Shown here: positions 1-9,503 of the stretch, in pieces | Layout of the letters: every line of letters begins with the position of its first letter | Position numbering within the stretch: the first letter of the stretch is position 1 | Source of the DNA: Gemmatimonadota bacterium | GTDB lineage: Bacteria; Gemmatimonadota; Gemmatimonadetes; Longimicrobiales; Gaopeijiaceae | Reading direction: 5' to 3' | DNA length: 50,578 bases | NCBI GenBank assembly: GCA_009841165.1 | Contig: VXMI01000136.1 | Span: forward strand, 1 to 50,578 | Position numbers and translations under genes: made by a program | The notes under the pieces: model-generated | The model's input: the letters and a program-made list of their open reading frames with translations, nothing else | Told to the model about the DNA's origin: nothing | Database searches by the model: none

Positions 1-51
<51 letters not shown>

Positions 52-71
52 GGAGTTTCGAGTAAGGGAGG

Positions 72-85
72 CCCTCCACGGAGGG
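72..85 (+). other. Hairpin in the 16S 3' flank
   Basis: CCCTCC at 72-77 and GGAGGG at 80-85 are perfect inverted repeats, 23 bases after the mature 16S end; a usable loop needs the innermost pair open. No T-run follows, so it is not a convincing intrinsic terminator. It could be a processing or attenuation structure. No other structure is evident between 49 and 205. Confidence 0.35.
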
Positions 86-204
86 TCGCCCGGAAAGATT
101 CTCAATGTCTACCCGTCCGCTTCTCATGACTTCTCGATTGTTCCTCTACTTCCCAGGGACCGCCTCTGTTCGGACTGGACGCGGGTCGCGACTGAATTCC
201 CTCC

Positions 205-1137
205 ATGAACCCGGACCGGCCCGATCTTCAGCCTGGGGATGAGAACCCCACCCGCGCCGGGTTCGTCGTGCTGGTTGGGCTTCCGAACGTCGGCAAGTCG
301 ACGCTTCTCAATGCTCTGGTAGGAGAGCACCTGAGCATTGCCACACCCAAGGCGCAGACCACCTGGCAGCGAGTGGCGGGAATCCGGACGGAGGATTCCG
401 TCCAGATGATCTTCATCGACACGCCCGGGCTGATATCGAGCCGTCAACTCTTCCACCGGTCGATGGCAATCGAGACCGAGAGAGCCGTGGCGGAAGCCGA
501 TGTGGTCATCGGCCTGCTGGACGGCGGAGTACGGGCGTCGCGGGAGGAACTGGAGGGGTTTCACGATCTGCTCGCGCGCACGGCCCGTCCGGCCGCGCTC
601 GCCGTCAACAAGGCCGACCTGCAGCGATTCGACCCTGCTTCCGCTGGGCGTATCGCCCGAGACCTCAAGTTGCCGCTCTACATCGTTTCCGCCCGAACCG
701 GCTCGGGCCTCGAACCGCTGCTCGAGTTCGTCGCTTCGCAGCTGCCGGAAGGACCGTTCCTCTATCCCGCCGACCATCTCGCATCGGCACCGGCCAGGTT
801 TTTCGTGCAGGAACTCATTCGCGAGTCGGTATTCGAACGCTATCGCCAGGAGATTCCCTATGCAGTGGCGGTCCGGATAGAAGAGTTCCGCGAAGGAGAG
901 GATCCGGTCTACATCGCGGCATCCCTGCACGTGGAACGCAAGTCCCAGAAGGGAATGCTGATCGGGAAGGGGGGCACCGGAATCAAGTCTCTCGGGGCCG
1001 CAGCGCGGGCAAAGATCGAGCACTTTCTGGGACGACGCGTGTATCTTGATCTGTGGGTCAAGGTGTCGCACGGGTGGCGCCGCAGACGGAAGGGACTGGC
1101 GATGTTCGGCTATGTGGTACCGGATTCTGAGGCCTGA
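205..1137 (+). CDS. era: GTPase Era
   Basis: Era is a Ras-like GTPase that binds the 3' end of 16S rRNA and acts in 30S subunit maturation. The 310-residue protein has the G1 loop GLPNVGKST (25-33), G3 DTPG (72-75), G4 NKAD (135-138), G5 SAR (162-164) and a C-terminal KH domain with the GKGG loop (254-257). Length is normal for the family. The ATG at 205 has no good Shine-Dalgarno sequence, so the start is likely rather than certain, but it leaves a short leader before the G1 strand as expected. It is the first gene after the 16S 3' end, which carries the family's RNA target GATCACCTCC at 37-46. The downstream PorV-like frame overlaps its last codons. Confidence 0.96.
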   Translation: MNPDRPDLQPGDENPTRAGFVVLVGLPNVGKSTLLNALVGEHLSIATPKAQTTWQRVAGIRTEDSVQMIFIDTPGLISSRQLFHRSMAIETERAVAEADVVIGLLDGGVRASREELEGFHDLLARTARPAALAVNKADLQRFDPASAGRIARDLKLPLYIVSARTGSGLEPLLEFVASQLPEGPFLYPADHLASAPARFFVQELIRESVFERYRQEIPYAVAVRIEEFREGEDPVYIAASLHVERKSQKGMLIGKGGTGIKSLGAAARAKIEHFLGRRVYLDLWVKVSHGWRRRRKGLAMFGYVVPDSEA

Positions 1138-2167
1138 AGGCCAGGGGAAGCGGACCTGCCGGTTTTTGGTGGCGGGATTGGTGGTGCGGCTGCTCGCGGT
1201 GCTTCTGCTTCCGGGGCTGGCCGTCGCTTCAGGTACGCTCGGTGCCCAGGATGGAGACCCCGACGAGGGAGGGGGCAGCGAGGAGGCGCTCTTTCTGCTG
1301 CTGCCGGTGGGTGCCCAGGGGATTGGTCTGGGCAGGGCCGTGACGGCGCTTGCCAATGAGGAGGGAGCCTTCTGGAATCCGGCGGGACTGGCCGCGGAGA
1401 CCGATCGACGCGTGTTCCTCTACCGGGGCGACCAGCTCGCGGGCGAGGCCACCGCCTTCAGCGTTCTCCTCCCCTGGCGCAGAGTGGGAACCTTCGCGCT
1501 CTCCTACCTCCTCCTCGACATCGGCGACCAGGATCTGAGGGACGAATTCGGGGACGTGCTCGGCGCCATTTCGATCCGGAACCATCTGGCGGTCGGAAGC
1601 TACGCCACCTCGCTCCCCTGGGGCATCGACGCCGGCATCAACATGAAACTGGTGCAGTTCCGCGTAGCATGCCGCGGCCAGTGCAACGACCTCGACACCA
1701 GGAGTTCCGCATACGCTCTCGACGCCGGCATCCAGGCACAGCCGTTCCGCGACATCCCGCTGCGATTCGGATGGATGCTCGCGCACGCCGGCACCGAGTT
1801 TCAGGTCGTCAACCAGGAACAGTCCGACCCGCTGCCCACCCGCGTTCGCCTCGCGGTCGCCTACGAGGCCCTCAACCGAATCGTCGATGAAGTCCCGATG
1901 GACCTGTGGGTGACGGTGGAGTTGGAGGAGCGGACCCGGAACCCCGGCTCGCCATCGCTCTACGCCGGAATGGACTTCTCCGCCGCCGGCCTGTTCCATC
2001 TGCGAGCCGGCTACGTCGCCGGCAAGTACGATCAGACGAACGGCGCGTCGGTGGGGGTCGGGTTCAGCGTCGATCGCTTCGATCTCAACTTCGCCAAGTC
2101 TCTTACCCGCTCGATGGTCACAGGTGAGAGCCAGCCGATTCACGTCACACTGGCCGCTACCTTCTAG
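1112..2167 (+). CDS. PorV/PorQ-like outer-membrane beta-barrel protein
   Basis: The protein (351 residues from the ATG at 1112) has a long basic N-terminus, a hydrophobic signal segment (LLAVLLLPGLAVA) and then the motif GLGRAVTALANEEGAFWNPAGLA, typical of PorV/PorQ and UPF0164 proteins, followed by alternating amphipathic strands and a C-terminal phenylalanine. PorV and PorQ are outer-membrane barrels tied to type IX secretion in Bacteroidota; homologues occur in phyla without that system, so the function here is open. The start is uncertain: the 1112 ATG overlaps era by 26 bases, and TTG/GTG codons at 1166-1171 would give a shorter, more usual signal peptide. The AGGGGAAG-like sequence at about 1142 lies too far upstream of those to settle it. 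Confidence 0.7.
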   Translation: MWYRILRPEGQGKRTCRFLVAGLVVRLLAVLLLPGLAVASGTLGAQDGDPDEGGGSEEALFLLLPVGAQGIGLGRAVTALANEEGAFWNPAGLAAETDRRVFLYRGDQLAGEATAFSVLLPWRRVGTFALSYLLLDIGDQDLRDEFGDVLGAISIRNHLAVGSYATSLPWGIDAGINMKLVQFRVACRGQCNDLDTRSSAYALDAGIQAQPFRDIPLRFGWMLAHAGTEFQVVNQEQSDPLPTRVRLAVAYEALNRIVDEVPMDLWVTVELEERTRNPGSPSLYAGMDFSAAGLFHLRAGYVAGKYDQTNGASVGVGFSVDRFDLNFAKSLTRSMVTGESQPIHVTLAATF

Positions 2168-2186
2168 CCGGGCCGTGGCGACATCC

Positions 2187-3083
2187 ATGGCGATCCGCGC
2201 GAGATTCGGCCTGGGTCTGGCCGGCGTGCTCGCTGCGGCGGCCGCAGCGCTGCCCGGGAGTTTGCACGGGGCGCCGCAGTACTCCGGGTCCATCGTCCGG
2301 TCGCAGCAATCCGGGCTCCTGGGAGATGCCGTGGCGCTCTCGTCCACGCAAGCACGATTCCACGGGCGTTCCGGGACCCTACACGCATTCCCGCGCCCCG
2401 ACACCGGTTCCCAAGGCGGCCTCGGGGAGGGCGAGGCCTTTCTGAACTCGCTGGTCGTGCCCGGCCTCGCCCAGTACCGGCAGCGGCAGCATCGCTGGAT
2501 CGCCTACGCCGGTGCTGAAATCGTCTCGGCCGTGCTATACCTCGGGGCCCGCGCAGATGCACTCGGCCTCCGCGACGAGTATCGCGCGTTCGCCTGGTCG
2601 GCGGCCCGGTCCGGCTTCAGCACCGAGCCGCGCCAGGACGGGGACTTCGAGTACTACGAGAGACTCACGCGGTGGCCGACATCGGGACGATGGGATTCCG
2701 ACTCGGCCCTCGAAGGGCTGCAGCCCGAGAACGATCCCGGCACCTACAACGGTTCCGTCTGGGCGCTCGCGATGGACATTTACAACCTGGATCCGGCGGC
2801 CCCGCAGGGGTCTCCCGGCTATGCCCGGGCCCTCGACTACTACCGGGAGAACGGATACGGCCCGCCCTTTCTGTGGACGTGGCGCCAAGACTCCGGCGAC
2901 CAGCGCCACTTCGCCGGTCTGATCACGAGGAGCGACAGCCGCTTCCGCGACGCCCGGCTGGCCCTGGGCATACTGGTGGCCAACCACGTCTTCAGCGCTC
3001 TCGACGGTTTCATCACGGCCCGCCTGCGCGCGCTGCCCGATGTCGACGGCGTCGCCCTGACCGTCTCACTGCCAGCGCCCTGA
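2187..3083 (+). CDS. Conserved exported/membrane protein of unknown function
   Basis: A 298-residue protein starting with a basic and hydrophobic signal-like stretch (RARFGLGLAGVLAAAAAALPG). A segment reading LNSLVVPGLAQY precedes a hydrophobic helix (WIAYAGAEIVSAVLYLGA), and a second hydrophobic segment (LALGILVANHVFSALDGF) lies near the C-terminus; this layout resembles DUF5683-like envelope proteins. Aromatic-rich sequence fills the middle. It lies 19 bases after the PorV/PorQ-like gene and probably shares its transcript, so an envelope location is likely. The ATG at 2187 was chosen because longer starts run into the upstream gene; a GTG at 2175 is possible. I do not recognise a function. 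Confidence 0.65.
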   Translation: MAIRARFGLGLAGVLAAAAAALPGSLHGAPQYSGSIVRSQQSGLLGDAVALSSTQARFHGRSGTLHAFPRPDTGSQGGLGEGEAFLNSLVVPGLAQYRQRQHRWIAYAGAEIVSAVLYLGARADALGLRDEYRAFAWSAARSGFSTEPRQDGDFEYYERLTRWPTSGRWDSDSALEGLQPENDPGTYNGSVWALAMDIYNLDPAAPQGSPGYARALDYYRENGYGPPFLWTWRQDSGDQRHFAGLITRSDSRFRDARLALGILVANHVFSALDGFITARLRALPDVDGVALTVSLPAP

Positions 3084-3199
3084 ACCCACCGGCGGGGGTC
3101 CAATTCATCGTGCCCCTGTCTTATGTTTCTGGAGGGCGGGCGGCACCGAATCCACCCGACCCTCCGTCCTCTTTCCGGCCATCCGCCCCGGCAACTCCC

Positions 3200-4316
3200 A
3201 TGGGATCAGTACAAGATCAGACTCAGCGCCTGGAATCCGCCCGGCGGCGGATCGACGAGCTCCGGGGGTATCTTTGACATAGAAGCGAGGGGCAGCCGCG
3301 TTGCCGTCCTCGAGGATGAGATGGCTGCCCAGGGCTTCTGGGACGATCCCGACAAGGCACGGCGACTAATCGCCGAAGCCAATGGGCTGAAGGAATGGGT
3401 GCGTCCCTGGCAGGCGCTCGACCTGAAAGCCGGCGAGCTGGACGAGTTGAGCGAACTCCTGGCGGATGAAGACGATGCGGATCTGCGGTCGGAGTGGGAA
3501 GACGAGATGGTGACGCTCGAGGACGCACTCGGGCGTCTGGAGTTGAAGACGATGCTGGGCGGAGAGGACGATCATCGCGAGGCCATGCTCACCATCCATC
3601 CGGGGGCGGGAGGGCTCGAATCACAGGACTGGGCCGAGATGCTGTCCCGGATGTACATGCGCTGGGCCGAAAGGCGCGGCTACGAGCTCGAGGTGCTGGA
3701 TCTCCAGCCGGCCGAGGAGGCCGGGATCAAGAGCGTGACGGTGGAGATCAGGGGTGACCACGCCTACGGCTATCTGAAGGCCGAGAAGGGGGTGCATCGC
3801 CTGGTCAGGATCTCGCCCTTCGACTCGCAGGCCAGGCGCCACACCTCCTTCGCCTCCGTGTTCGTGTACCCCGTGCTGGATGACGAGATCGAGATCGAAA
3901 TCGACGAGTCCGAACTGCGGGTCGATACCTTCCGGGCATCCGGCGCCGGCGGACAGCACGTCAACAAGACGGACTCGGCGATTCGCATTACGCACCTGCC
4001 CACCGGAATCGTGGTTTCGTGCCAGCAGGAGCGCTCGCAGCACAAGAACCGCTCGACGGCGATGAAGATGCTGAAGGCGGCCCTCTACCAGCGGGCTCGC
4101 GAAGAGAAGGAAAAGGAGAAACAGGCGCTGGAGTCGTCCAAGACCGATATCGGCTGGGGCAACCAGATCCGGTCCTACGTCTTCGCACCCTACACGATGG
4201 TCAACGACCACCGCACCGAGGTCAAGAAGGGCGACGTGAACGCGGTGATGGACGGAGCGCTGGATCCGTTCATCGAGACCTACCTCAAGAGATTCGGCCG
4301 GGTGGACGGCAAGTGA
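3200..4316 (+). CDS. prfB: Peptide chain release factor 2, +1 programmed frameshift
   Basis: RF2 reads UGA and UAA stop codons. The zero frame opens at ATG 3200, runs 25 codons to LRGYL, and hits TGA at 3275-3277. The remaining 346 residues are in the +1 frame from 3276 (GAC), so the CDS is 3200-3274 joined to 3276-4316, 371 residues. The shift site GGGGGTATCTTTGAC matches the classical prfB site: an internal Shine-Dalgarno-like G-run, the CTT slippery codon, TGA and a following C. The body has the RF2 stop-recognition tripeptide SPF (in VRISPFDSQ) and the hydrolysis motif GGQ (in SGAGGQHVNK). Frameshifting at a UGA lets RF2 level control its own synthesis. The stop overlaps the lysS GTG start (GTGA at 4313-4316). 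Confidence 0.97.
3260..3278 (+). promoter_or_regulatory. prfB autoregulatory frameshift signal
   Basis: The sequence CTCCGGGGGTATCTTTGAC carries a G-run that can pair with the anti-Shine-Dalgarno CCTCC seen at 42-46, then TAT, the slippery CTT, and the in-frame TGA at 3275-3277 followed by C. Spacing matches the known RF2 element. The downstream +1 frame is open for 346 codons and fully RF2-like, so this is regulation and not a sequencing error. Confidence 0.95.
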
Positions 4317-5851
4317 ACGATCAGCGTGACGGCGACCTCTCGCGAGTCATGAGAAACCGACTCGAGAAGCTGGAGAGACTGAAATCGATGGGCGTCGAGG
4401 CGTTCGCCTACTCTTGCGACGTGACGCGGCACGCCGCTCCGTCGACGGCCGCCTTCGAGAAGGAGGAGGCGGCGGGTGTTCTGCACGATGGCTATGGAGC
4501 GACCGGCCGCTGGGCGGGACGCATGATGGGTTACCGGTCGCACGGCCGGAGTGCCTTCGCGGACCTGGAAGACCACACGGGCCGGATCCAGATCTACTTC
4601 AAGCGCAACGTGCTCGGGGAGGACCTTTACTCCTTCCTCGACCTGCTGGATCTGGGAGACTGGATCGGCGTCGAAGGGCGCCTGTTTCGCACGCGCATGG
4701 GGCAGGTCACCATCCATGCGGAGGAATTCCGACTCCTCTGCAAGTCATTGCGCCCACTCCCGCTCGGGAAGGTGGAAGTGGACGGCGGTACCGGCAACAG
4801 AGTCACCCACTCCGGATTCGCCGACCGTGAGGCACGCTACCGCCAGCGCTACGCCGATCTGGCGGTCAACCCTGACGTCCGCGAGGTGTTCCGGACCCGC
4901 GCACGCATCATCACCAGGGCTCGGCGCTTTCTGGACGACCACGGCTTCGTGGAGGTCGAGACTCCAATCCTCCAGCCCCTCTACGGGGGAGCCTCGGCCC
5001 GGCCGTTCGTCACCCGGCACCTCGCCCTGGACCGTGACCTCTACCTGCGGATCGCGGACGAGTTGTACCTGAAGCGGCTCATCGTGGGGGGCATGGATCG
5101 GGTCTACGAGATATCCAAGGACTTTCGCAACGAAGGGATCGACCGGTTCCACAACCCCGAGTTCACGATGCTGGAGTTCTACCGGGCCTTCGCGGACTAT
5201 GAGGACATGATGGACATGGTGGAGCGCCTCATGGTGGCACTGGCCGAAGCTGCGGGAGGGCATTCCGGATTCACCTACCAGGGTGCCGACATCACTCTGT
5301 CGCGCCCCTTCGCGCGGCTTTCCTTCGTGGAGGGACTTGGTGCCGCGCTCGGTCGGGATCCGCTGGAGATGGGAATGGAGTCGCTCAGGTCTCGCGCGGC
5401 GGCGCTGGGAGCCGACGACCTCGAGGGCGCGGGCCGCGGCAAGCTGATGGACAAGCTGTTCGGCGCGCTGGTACAGCCCTCGCTGATCCAGCCAACCTTC
5501 GTGATCGACCACCCGCGCGAACTGAGCCCACTCGCCAAGGCCAAGCGGGGGGTCCCGGAGCTCTCCGAGCGCTTCGAGCTGTATGTGGCCGGAGAGGAGC
5601 TGGCCAACGCGTTCAGCGAACTCAACGATCCCATTGCGCAGAGGGCCCGCTTCGAGGACCAGGCGGCGTTGGGCGCCGCGGGTGACGCCGAAGCACAGCT
5701 GGTGGACGAAGACTATATCCGGGCGCTGGAGTATGGACTCCCCCCGACCGGAGGTGTCGGAATCGGAATGGACCGCGTCGTGATGATGCTCACCGACCAG
5801 GCGTCGATCCGTGACGTGATCCTCTTTCCAACGCTGCGGAAGGAAGAATGA
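4313..5851 (+). CDS. lysS: Lysyl-tRNA synthetase, class II
   Basis: Charges tRNA-Lys with lysine. The 512-residue protein has an N-terminal OB-fold anticodon-binding domain (about 55-150), then the class II core: motif 1 around RARRFLDDHGFVEVETPIL, the GGASARPF stretch, motif 2 (FRNEGIDRFHNPEFTMLE, near residue 270) and motif 3 (GGVGIGMDRV, near 480). The GTG at 4313 overlaps the prfB stop; an ATG at 4349 is the alternative start and would cost 12 residues without touching any domain. The stop overlaps the next gene (ATGA at 5848-5851), giving tight coupling to the Lol-type permease. Confidence 0.95.
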   Translation: MNDQRDGDLSRVMRNRLEKLERLKSMGVEAFAYSCDVTRHAAPSTAAFEKEEAAGVLHDGYGATGRWAGRMMGYRSHGRSAFADLEDHTGRIQIYFKRNVLGEDLYSFLDLLDLGDWIGVEGRLFRTRMGQVTIHAEEFRLLCKSLRPLPLGKVEVDGGTGNRVTHSGFADREARYRQRYADLAVNPDVREVFRTRARIITRARRFLDDHGFVEVETPILQPLYGGASARPFVTRHLALDRDLYLRIADELYLKRLIVGGMDRVYEISKDFRNEGIDRFHNPEFTMLEFYRAFADYEDMMDMVERLMVALAEAAGGHSGFTYQGADITLSRPFARLSFVEGLGAALGRDPLEMGMESLRSRAAALGADDLEGAGRGKLMDKLFGALVQPSLIQPTFVIDHPRELSPLAKAKRGVPELSERFELYVAGEELANAFSELNDPIAQRARFEDQAALGAAGDAEAQLVDEDYIRALEYGLPPTGGVGIGMDRVVMMLTDQASIRDVILFPTLRKEE

Positions 5852-7122
5852 GGGAGCGGACGACTCCCACGTCGCGCACCCGTTTCGCGTGGTTTCTCGC
5901 GGGACGGTTCCTGGCGTCGCGCAAACGGGGCAAGCTTCTGTCGTTCATCACATGGATCGCGTTGGGCGGCGTGACCGTGGGCGTGACCGCGCTGATCGTC
6001 GTCATCGGGGTCATGACGGGCATGCAGAACGAACTGCGCGAGAAGATCCTGGGGTCGCTGCCGCAGTTGACGGTTCGACAGGCGGGGATGTCGTTGCGCC
6101 TCGAGGACCGGGAACGCGTGGCCGCGTTGGTCGAGGGCGTGGACGGAATCGTGGGTGCATCCGCGGTGGGATTCACCCGCGTGGGTCTGCTGGCCAACGA
6201 CTTCGTGGACGTCATGGACCTGTACGGTGTGGATCTCGATGACCAGGGCCCCCCGATCACGCCGATGCACGACAGCCTCCGAACCGGGCGGATCTCGCTC
6301 AAGGGGAAGAAGGACGGCCCGCCGCCGGTGGTGCTGGGGGTCCAGCTGGCGAGTCGCATGAGTCTTCTTGTGGGAGACACGGTGACCGTAATCGCCTACG
6401 AGAACCTGAAGTGGAGCCCCAACGGCGATCCCGTGTTCCGTTCGGAGGACTGGGTCGTGTCGGGAGTCTTCTCGACCGGCATGTACGACTTCGATCTGCG
6501 TCAGGGGTATGCGGCGCTGGAAGATGTCCAGCGCTTGCTCGAGCTGGACGAGGACGTGGCGTCGATCGTCGGTGCGCGCGCGGATGATCCCTGGCGCGCG
6601 GATGCCCTGGCCGACTCGGTGCGCGACGCGCTGGGCGGCTGGCCCTACGTCGTCACCTCGTGGACGGAAGACAACCGCCAGCTCTTCTCGGCACTGAAGC
6701 TGGAGAAGCTGGCCATGGCGCTGATTCTCTCGCTGATCGTGATCGTGGCCGCGCTCAACATCGTCGGGACGCTGGTCATGGTGGTGGTCAACCGCACCCG
6801 GGAAATCGGGATTCTGAAGGCCATGGGGCTCACGCGCCGGGACACCCTGCGCGCCTTCATGTTTCAGGGAATGTGGATCGGCGTGGTGGGTACGCTGGTG
6901 GGTACGGCAACGGGCCTCGTTCTTGCGGTGCTGATCGGACGCTACGGGTTGATCCGGCTTCCGCCGGAGGTCTACTTCGTCGACCGGCTGCCGGTGGAGC
7001 TGACTCCGTGGGACATCACATGGATCGCCGGGGGAAGCCTGCTCATCTCCATCCTGGCCACCATCTACCCTGCGAAGCAGGCGTCCGCGCTCGAGCCGGT
7101 CGAAGCGTTCCGCCATGATTGA
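5848..7122 (+). CDS. lolC: LolC/LolE-type ABC transporter permease
   Basis: A 424-residue FtsX/MacB-type permease. Helix 1 spans about residues 30-54, a large periplasmic domain covers about 58-285, and three helices follow near 288-314, 340-364 and 391-408. The cytoplasmic coupling segment TREIGILKAMG (317-327) is characteristic. Such permeases with a LolD ATPase extract lipoproteins from the inner membrane for transfer to the outer membrane. Only one permease gene is present, which suggests a homodimeric LolF-type transporter in place of LolC plus LolE; this is inference. It overlaps lysS by 4 bases and the ATPase gene by 8. Confidence 0.85.
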   Translation: MRERTTPTSRTRFAWFLAGRFLASRKRGKLLSFITWIALGGVTVGVTALIVVIGVMTGMQNELREKILGSLPQLTVRQAGMSLRLEDRERVAALVEGVDGIVGASAVGFTRVGLLANDFVDVMDLYGVDLDDQGPPITPMHDSLRTGRISLKGKKDGPPPVVLGVQLASRMSLLVGDTVTVIAYENLKWSPNGDPVFRSEDWVVSGVFSTGMYDFDLRQGYAALEDVQRLLELDEDVASIVGARADDPWRADALADSVRDALGGWPYVVTSWTEDNRQLFSALKLEKLAMALILSLIVIVAALNIVGTLVMVVVNRTREIGILKAMGLTRRDTLRAFMFQGMWIGVVGTLVGTATGLVLAVLIGRYGLIRLPPEVYFVDRLPVELTPWDITWIAGGSLLISILATIYPAKQASALEPVEAFRHD

Positions 7123-7813
7123 GGCGGCGGCCCCCTCGGCGGTATTGCAGGTGCGCGGCCTCCGGCGCTCCTACACGGGCGTGTCGGGGCCCGATCTCCA
7201 CATCCTGCGAGGCGTGGACCTGACGCTGGATCGCGGCGAAGCGGTGGCGATCGTCGGAGCGAGCGGTTCCGGAAAGTCCACGCTACTGCACCTGCTGGGC
7301 GCCCTGGACCGGCCCACGGCCGGAACCGTGCTTCTGGATGGTATCGACATCGGAACTCTTGGCGACGAGGAAGCGGCCGCGATCAGGAACTTGCGACTCG
7401 GATTCGTGTTCCAGTTTCATCACCTGCTGCTGGATTTCACGGCTCTCGAGAACGTCATGGTTCCCGCGTTGATTCAGGGCGAGAGCTTTGCGGGAGCGAA
7501 GGAGCAGGCGGCCGAACTGCTTGACGAGGTGGGGCTCGGGGATCGCCTCGGCCACAAGCCGGGCGAGCTCTCAGGCGGCGAGCAGCAACGGGTTGCGGTC
7601 GCCCGTGCCCTCGTGAACCATCCGCTGGTGATCCTGGCCGACGAACCGACGGGGAATCTTGATACCGACACCAGCGAACAGGTTCAGGAGACCCTCTTCG
7701 CACTCAGGGATCGGTACGGAGTTGCGCTCGTGGTCGTAACGCACAACCGTCAACTGGCAGCGAGAGCCGAGCGGGTTCTGCGGCTTAGTCTGGGCGTGCT
7801 CGAAGATGTCTGA
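7115..7813 (+). CDS. lolD: LolD-type ABC transporter ATP-binding protein
   Basis: A 232-residue ATPase with Walker [10 protein letters not shown] (48-56), a Q-loop at FQFHHLL (99-105), the ABC signature LSGGEQQR (152-159), Walker B with DEPTGNLD (176-183) and the H-loop His in VVTHN (about 210). Size and the EPTGNLD form fit the LolD/MacB/FtsE group. It overlaps the upstream permease gene by 8 bases and mcsA by 8, so it is almost certainly the energising subunit of that permease on the same message. Confidence 0.9.
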   Translation: MIEAAAPSAVLQVRGLRRSYTGVSGPDLHILRGVDLTLDRGEAVAIVGASGSGKSTLLHLLGALDRPTAGTVLLDGIDIGTLGDEEAAAIRNLRLGFVFQFHHLLLDFTALENVMVPALIQGESFAGAKEQAAELLDEVGLGDRLGHKPGELSGGEQQRVAVARALVNHPLVILADEPTGNLDTDTSEQVQETLFALRDRYGVALVVVTHNRQLAARAERVLRLSLGVLEDV

Positions 7814-8321
7814 GCCGGCCAAGGTCTGTGACGGACAGGGTTGCGACAACCCGGCCGTGGTCCAGTTGACCCAGGTCGTGGACAACAAGTCGACTACCCA
7901 GTACCTGTGCAAGGAGTGTGCGCGGGCCAAGGGAATCAGCGCGCAGCCGCCGTCCAGTCTCGATGTCTCGGATTTCCTCGCTCAGCTTGGCGAGTCCGGC
8001 TCCTCGGAATCCGAGAGCGTCACGGAGCCCTGCAGCTTCTGCGCGATGACCTTCGACGACTTTCGGGAATCGGGCCGGCTTGGCTGTTCTCATTGCTACA
8101 CGTCCTTCGAACCTCGTGTTCGTCGGCTGCTGAGCCGCATCCACGGGGCCGGCCAACACGCGGGCAAGGTCTACCTGCCGCCAGATCCCAGTTCCGCCGA
8201 GCTCGATCGCCGGATCGCCGGATTGCGGCGTAGCCTCCAGCATGCGATCGAGGCCGAGGACTTCGAACGTGCCGCCGTCCTCCGGGACCTCATCCGAGAC
8301 CACGAGGCCGGACAGAGATGA
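7806..8321 (+). CDS. mcsA: McsA-like activator of protein arginine kinase
   Basis: McsA binds and activates the protein-arginine kinase McsB. This 171-residue protein has two zinc-binding cysteine groups (C8, C13, C35, C38 and C76, C79, C94, C97) and a C-terminal UVR motif (about 131-166, ending DFERAAVLRDLIRDHE). Length and architecture match Firmicutes McsA. It overlaps lolD by 8 bases and mcsB by 4. In Bacillus the operon starts with the repressor gene ctsR; no such gene lies here. Confidence 0.9.
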   Translation: MSEPAKVCDGQGCDNPAVVQLTQVVDNKSTTQYLCKECARAKGISAQPPSSLDVSDFLAQLGESGSSESESVTEPCSFCAMTFDDFRESGRLGCSHCYTSFEPRVRRLLSRIHGAGQHAGKVYLPPDPSSAELDRRIAGLRRSLQHAIEAEDFERAAVLRDLIRDHEAGQR

Positions 8322-9415
8322 CCGAGGACTACTTCCTGATCCCGGACTTCGGTCTGGACTGGCTCGACGCCGGCGGACCCGAAGCGGACATCGTTCTGTC
8401 CACCCGGGTCCGGCTGGCCCGCAACCTTCAGGGACACCGCTACGTCTGCAGGGCGAGCGCCGGGGATCGCGAAATCGTGTTCAGGACCGTGGCCAGGGCG
8501 GTGAATCGCGGTGCGCTGCCTCCGGACACGGCCCTCATGCGCATGAATGAACTGGGTCGGAGAACCCAGCAGATCCTTCTTGAGCGACGCCTTGTCTCGA
8601 GCGAACTCATCGGGGAGGCCGCGCCGGACAGCGGGGTGGGCGTGGCGGTGTCCAGCGGCAACGCGGTGTCGGTCATGATCAACGAGGAAGACCACCTGCG
8701 GCTGCAGTGTCTGATGTCCGGGCTGAGGCTGATGGAAGGCTGGAACCGGGTCGACAAGCTGGACGAGGAACTCGGCGGTCTCCTCCAGCTGGCCTATCAC
8801 CACGAATTCGGTTTCCTGACTTCCTGCCCCACCAACGTCGGCACAGGATTGAGAGCATCGGCCCTGCTTCATCTTCCGGGCCTGGTGCTGACGAAGGAAA
8901 TCGAGCGGGCGCTGCGGGGGATCACCCAGGTCGGGCTCACCACGCGCGGTCTGTACGGCGAAGGTTCCGAGTTTGTGGGGAACTTCTTCCAGATATCGAA
9001 CCAGACCACCCTGGGACAGGGCGAGGAAGATCTCCTGGATCATCTGAACCGCGTCGTGGCCACGGTCATAACCAAGGAACGGGAAGCCCGGCAGGTGCTG
9101 ACCCGGGACGCGGGCGCGATCACCGAAGACAAGATCTGGCGCGCCTATGGACTGCTCCGCTACGCCCGGGCTCTCGACTACGTGGAGTTGATGAATCTGC
9201 TCTCGGGAGTTCGCTTGGGAGTATCCCTGAAACTCCTGCCGTCTCCCCCGGTATATTGGCTCAACAGGATCATGATCTTCTCGCAGGCCGCGCACCTTGC
9301 AGAAGCTGCGGGTCGGACGCTCTCCACCGAGGAGCGGCGCGCGCACCGCGCCCAGTACGTGCGCCAGGCACTGCGGGGGGAAAGCGGGTCCACCACTACC
9401 GATCCAGGCGTCTGA
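8318..9415 (+). CDS. mcsB: Protein-arginine kinase McsB
   Basis: McsB phosphorylates arginine residues on proteins, marking them for ClpC-ClpP degradation in Firmicutes. The 365-residue sequence has the guanido-kinase nucleotide-binding signature STRVRLARN (28-36), the substrate-arginine acid patch INEEDHLRLQ (121-130) and the catalytic-cysteine loop LTSCPTNVGTGLRAS (Cys at 170). The C-terminal part (LLSGVRLG... onward) matches the McsB-specific extension with its phosphoarginine-binding region. The ATG at 8318 overlaps the mcsA stop. clpC follows after 88 bases, reconstituting the full quality-control module. Confidence 0.93.
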   Translation: MTEDYFLIPDFGLDWLDAGGPEADIVLSTRVRLARNLQGHRYVCRASAGDREIVFRTVARAVNRGALPPDTALMRMNELGRRTQQILLERRLVSSELIGEAAPDSGVGVAVSSGNAVSVMINEEDHLRLQCLMSGLRLMEGWNRVDKLDEELGGLLQLAYHHEFGFLTSCPTNVGTGLRASALLHLPGLVLTKEIERALRGITQVGLTTRGLYGEGSEFVGNFFQISNQTTLGQGEEDLLDHLNRVVATVITKEREARQVLTRDAGAITEDKIWRAYGLLRYARALDYVELMNLLSGVRLGVSLKLLPSPPVYWLNRIMIFSQAAHLAEAAGRTLSTEERRAHRAQYVRQALRGESGSTTTDPGV

Positions 9416-9503
9416 TGGCGACCTTGTTAGGATGCGCGGGCGAGCCTGGAACGGGCGGTGGACGGACGAGTACCGGGCAAGGACGTGAAGAGGGCCGATC
9501 ACC

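Noticed and set aside
3275-3277. The TGA in prfB taken as a disabling mutation.
   Set aside because: The site has the complete classic RF2 frameshift context and the downstream frame is intact.
5713-7116. A 467-codon open frame on the minus strand.
   Set aside because: It is antisense to the Lol permease and the lysS end; His/Arg/Asp-rich sequence typical of a shadow frame, with no start signal.
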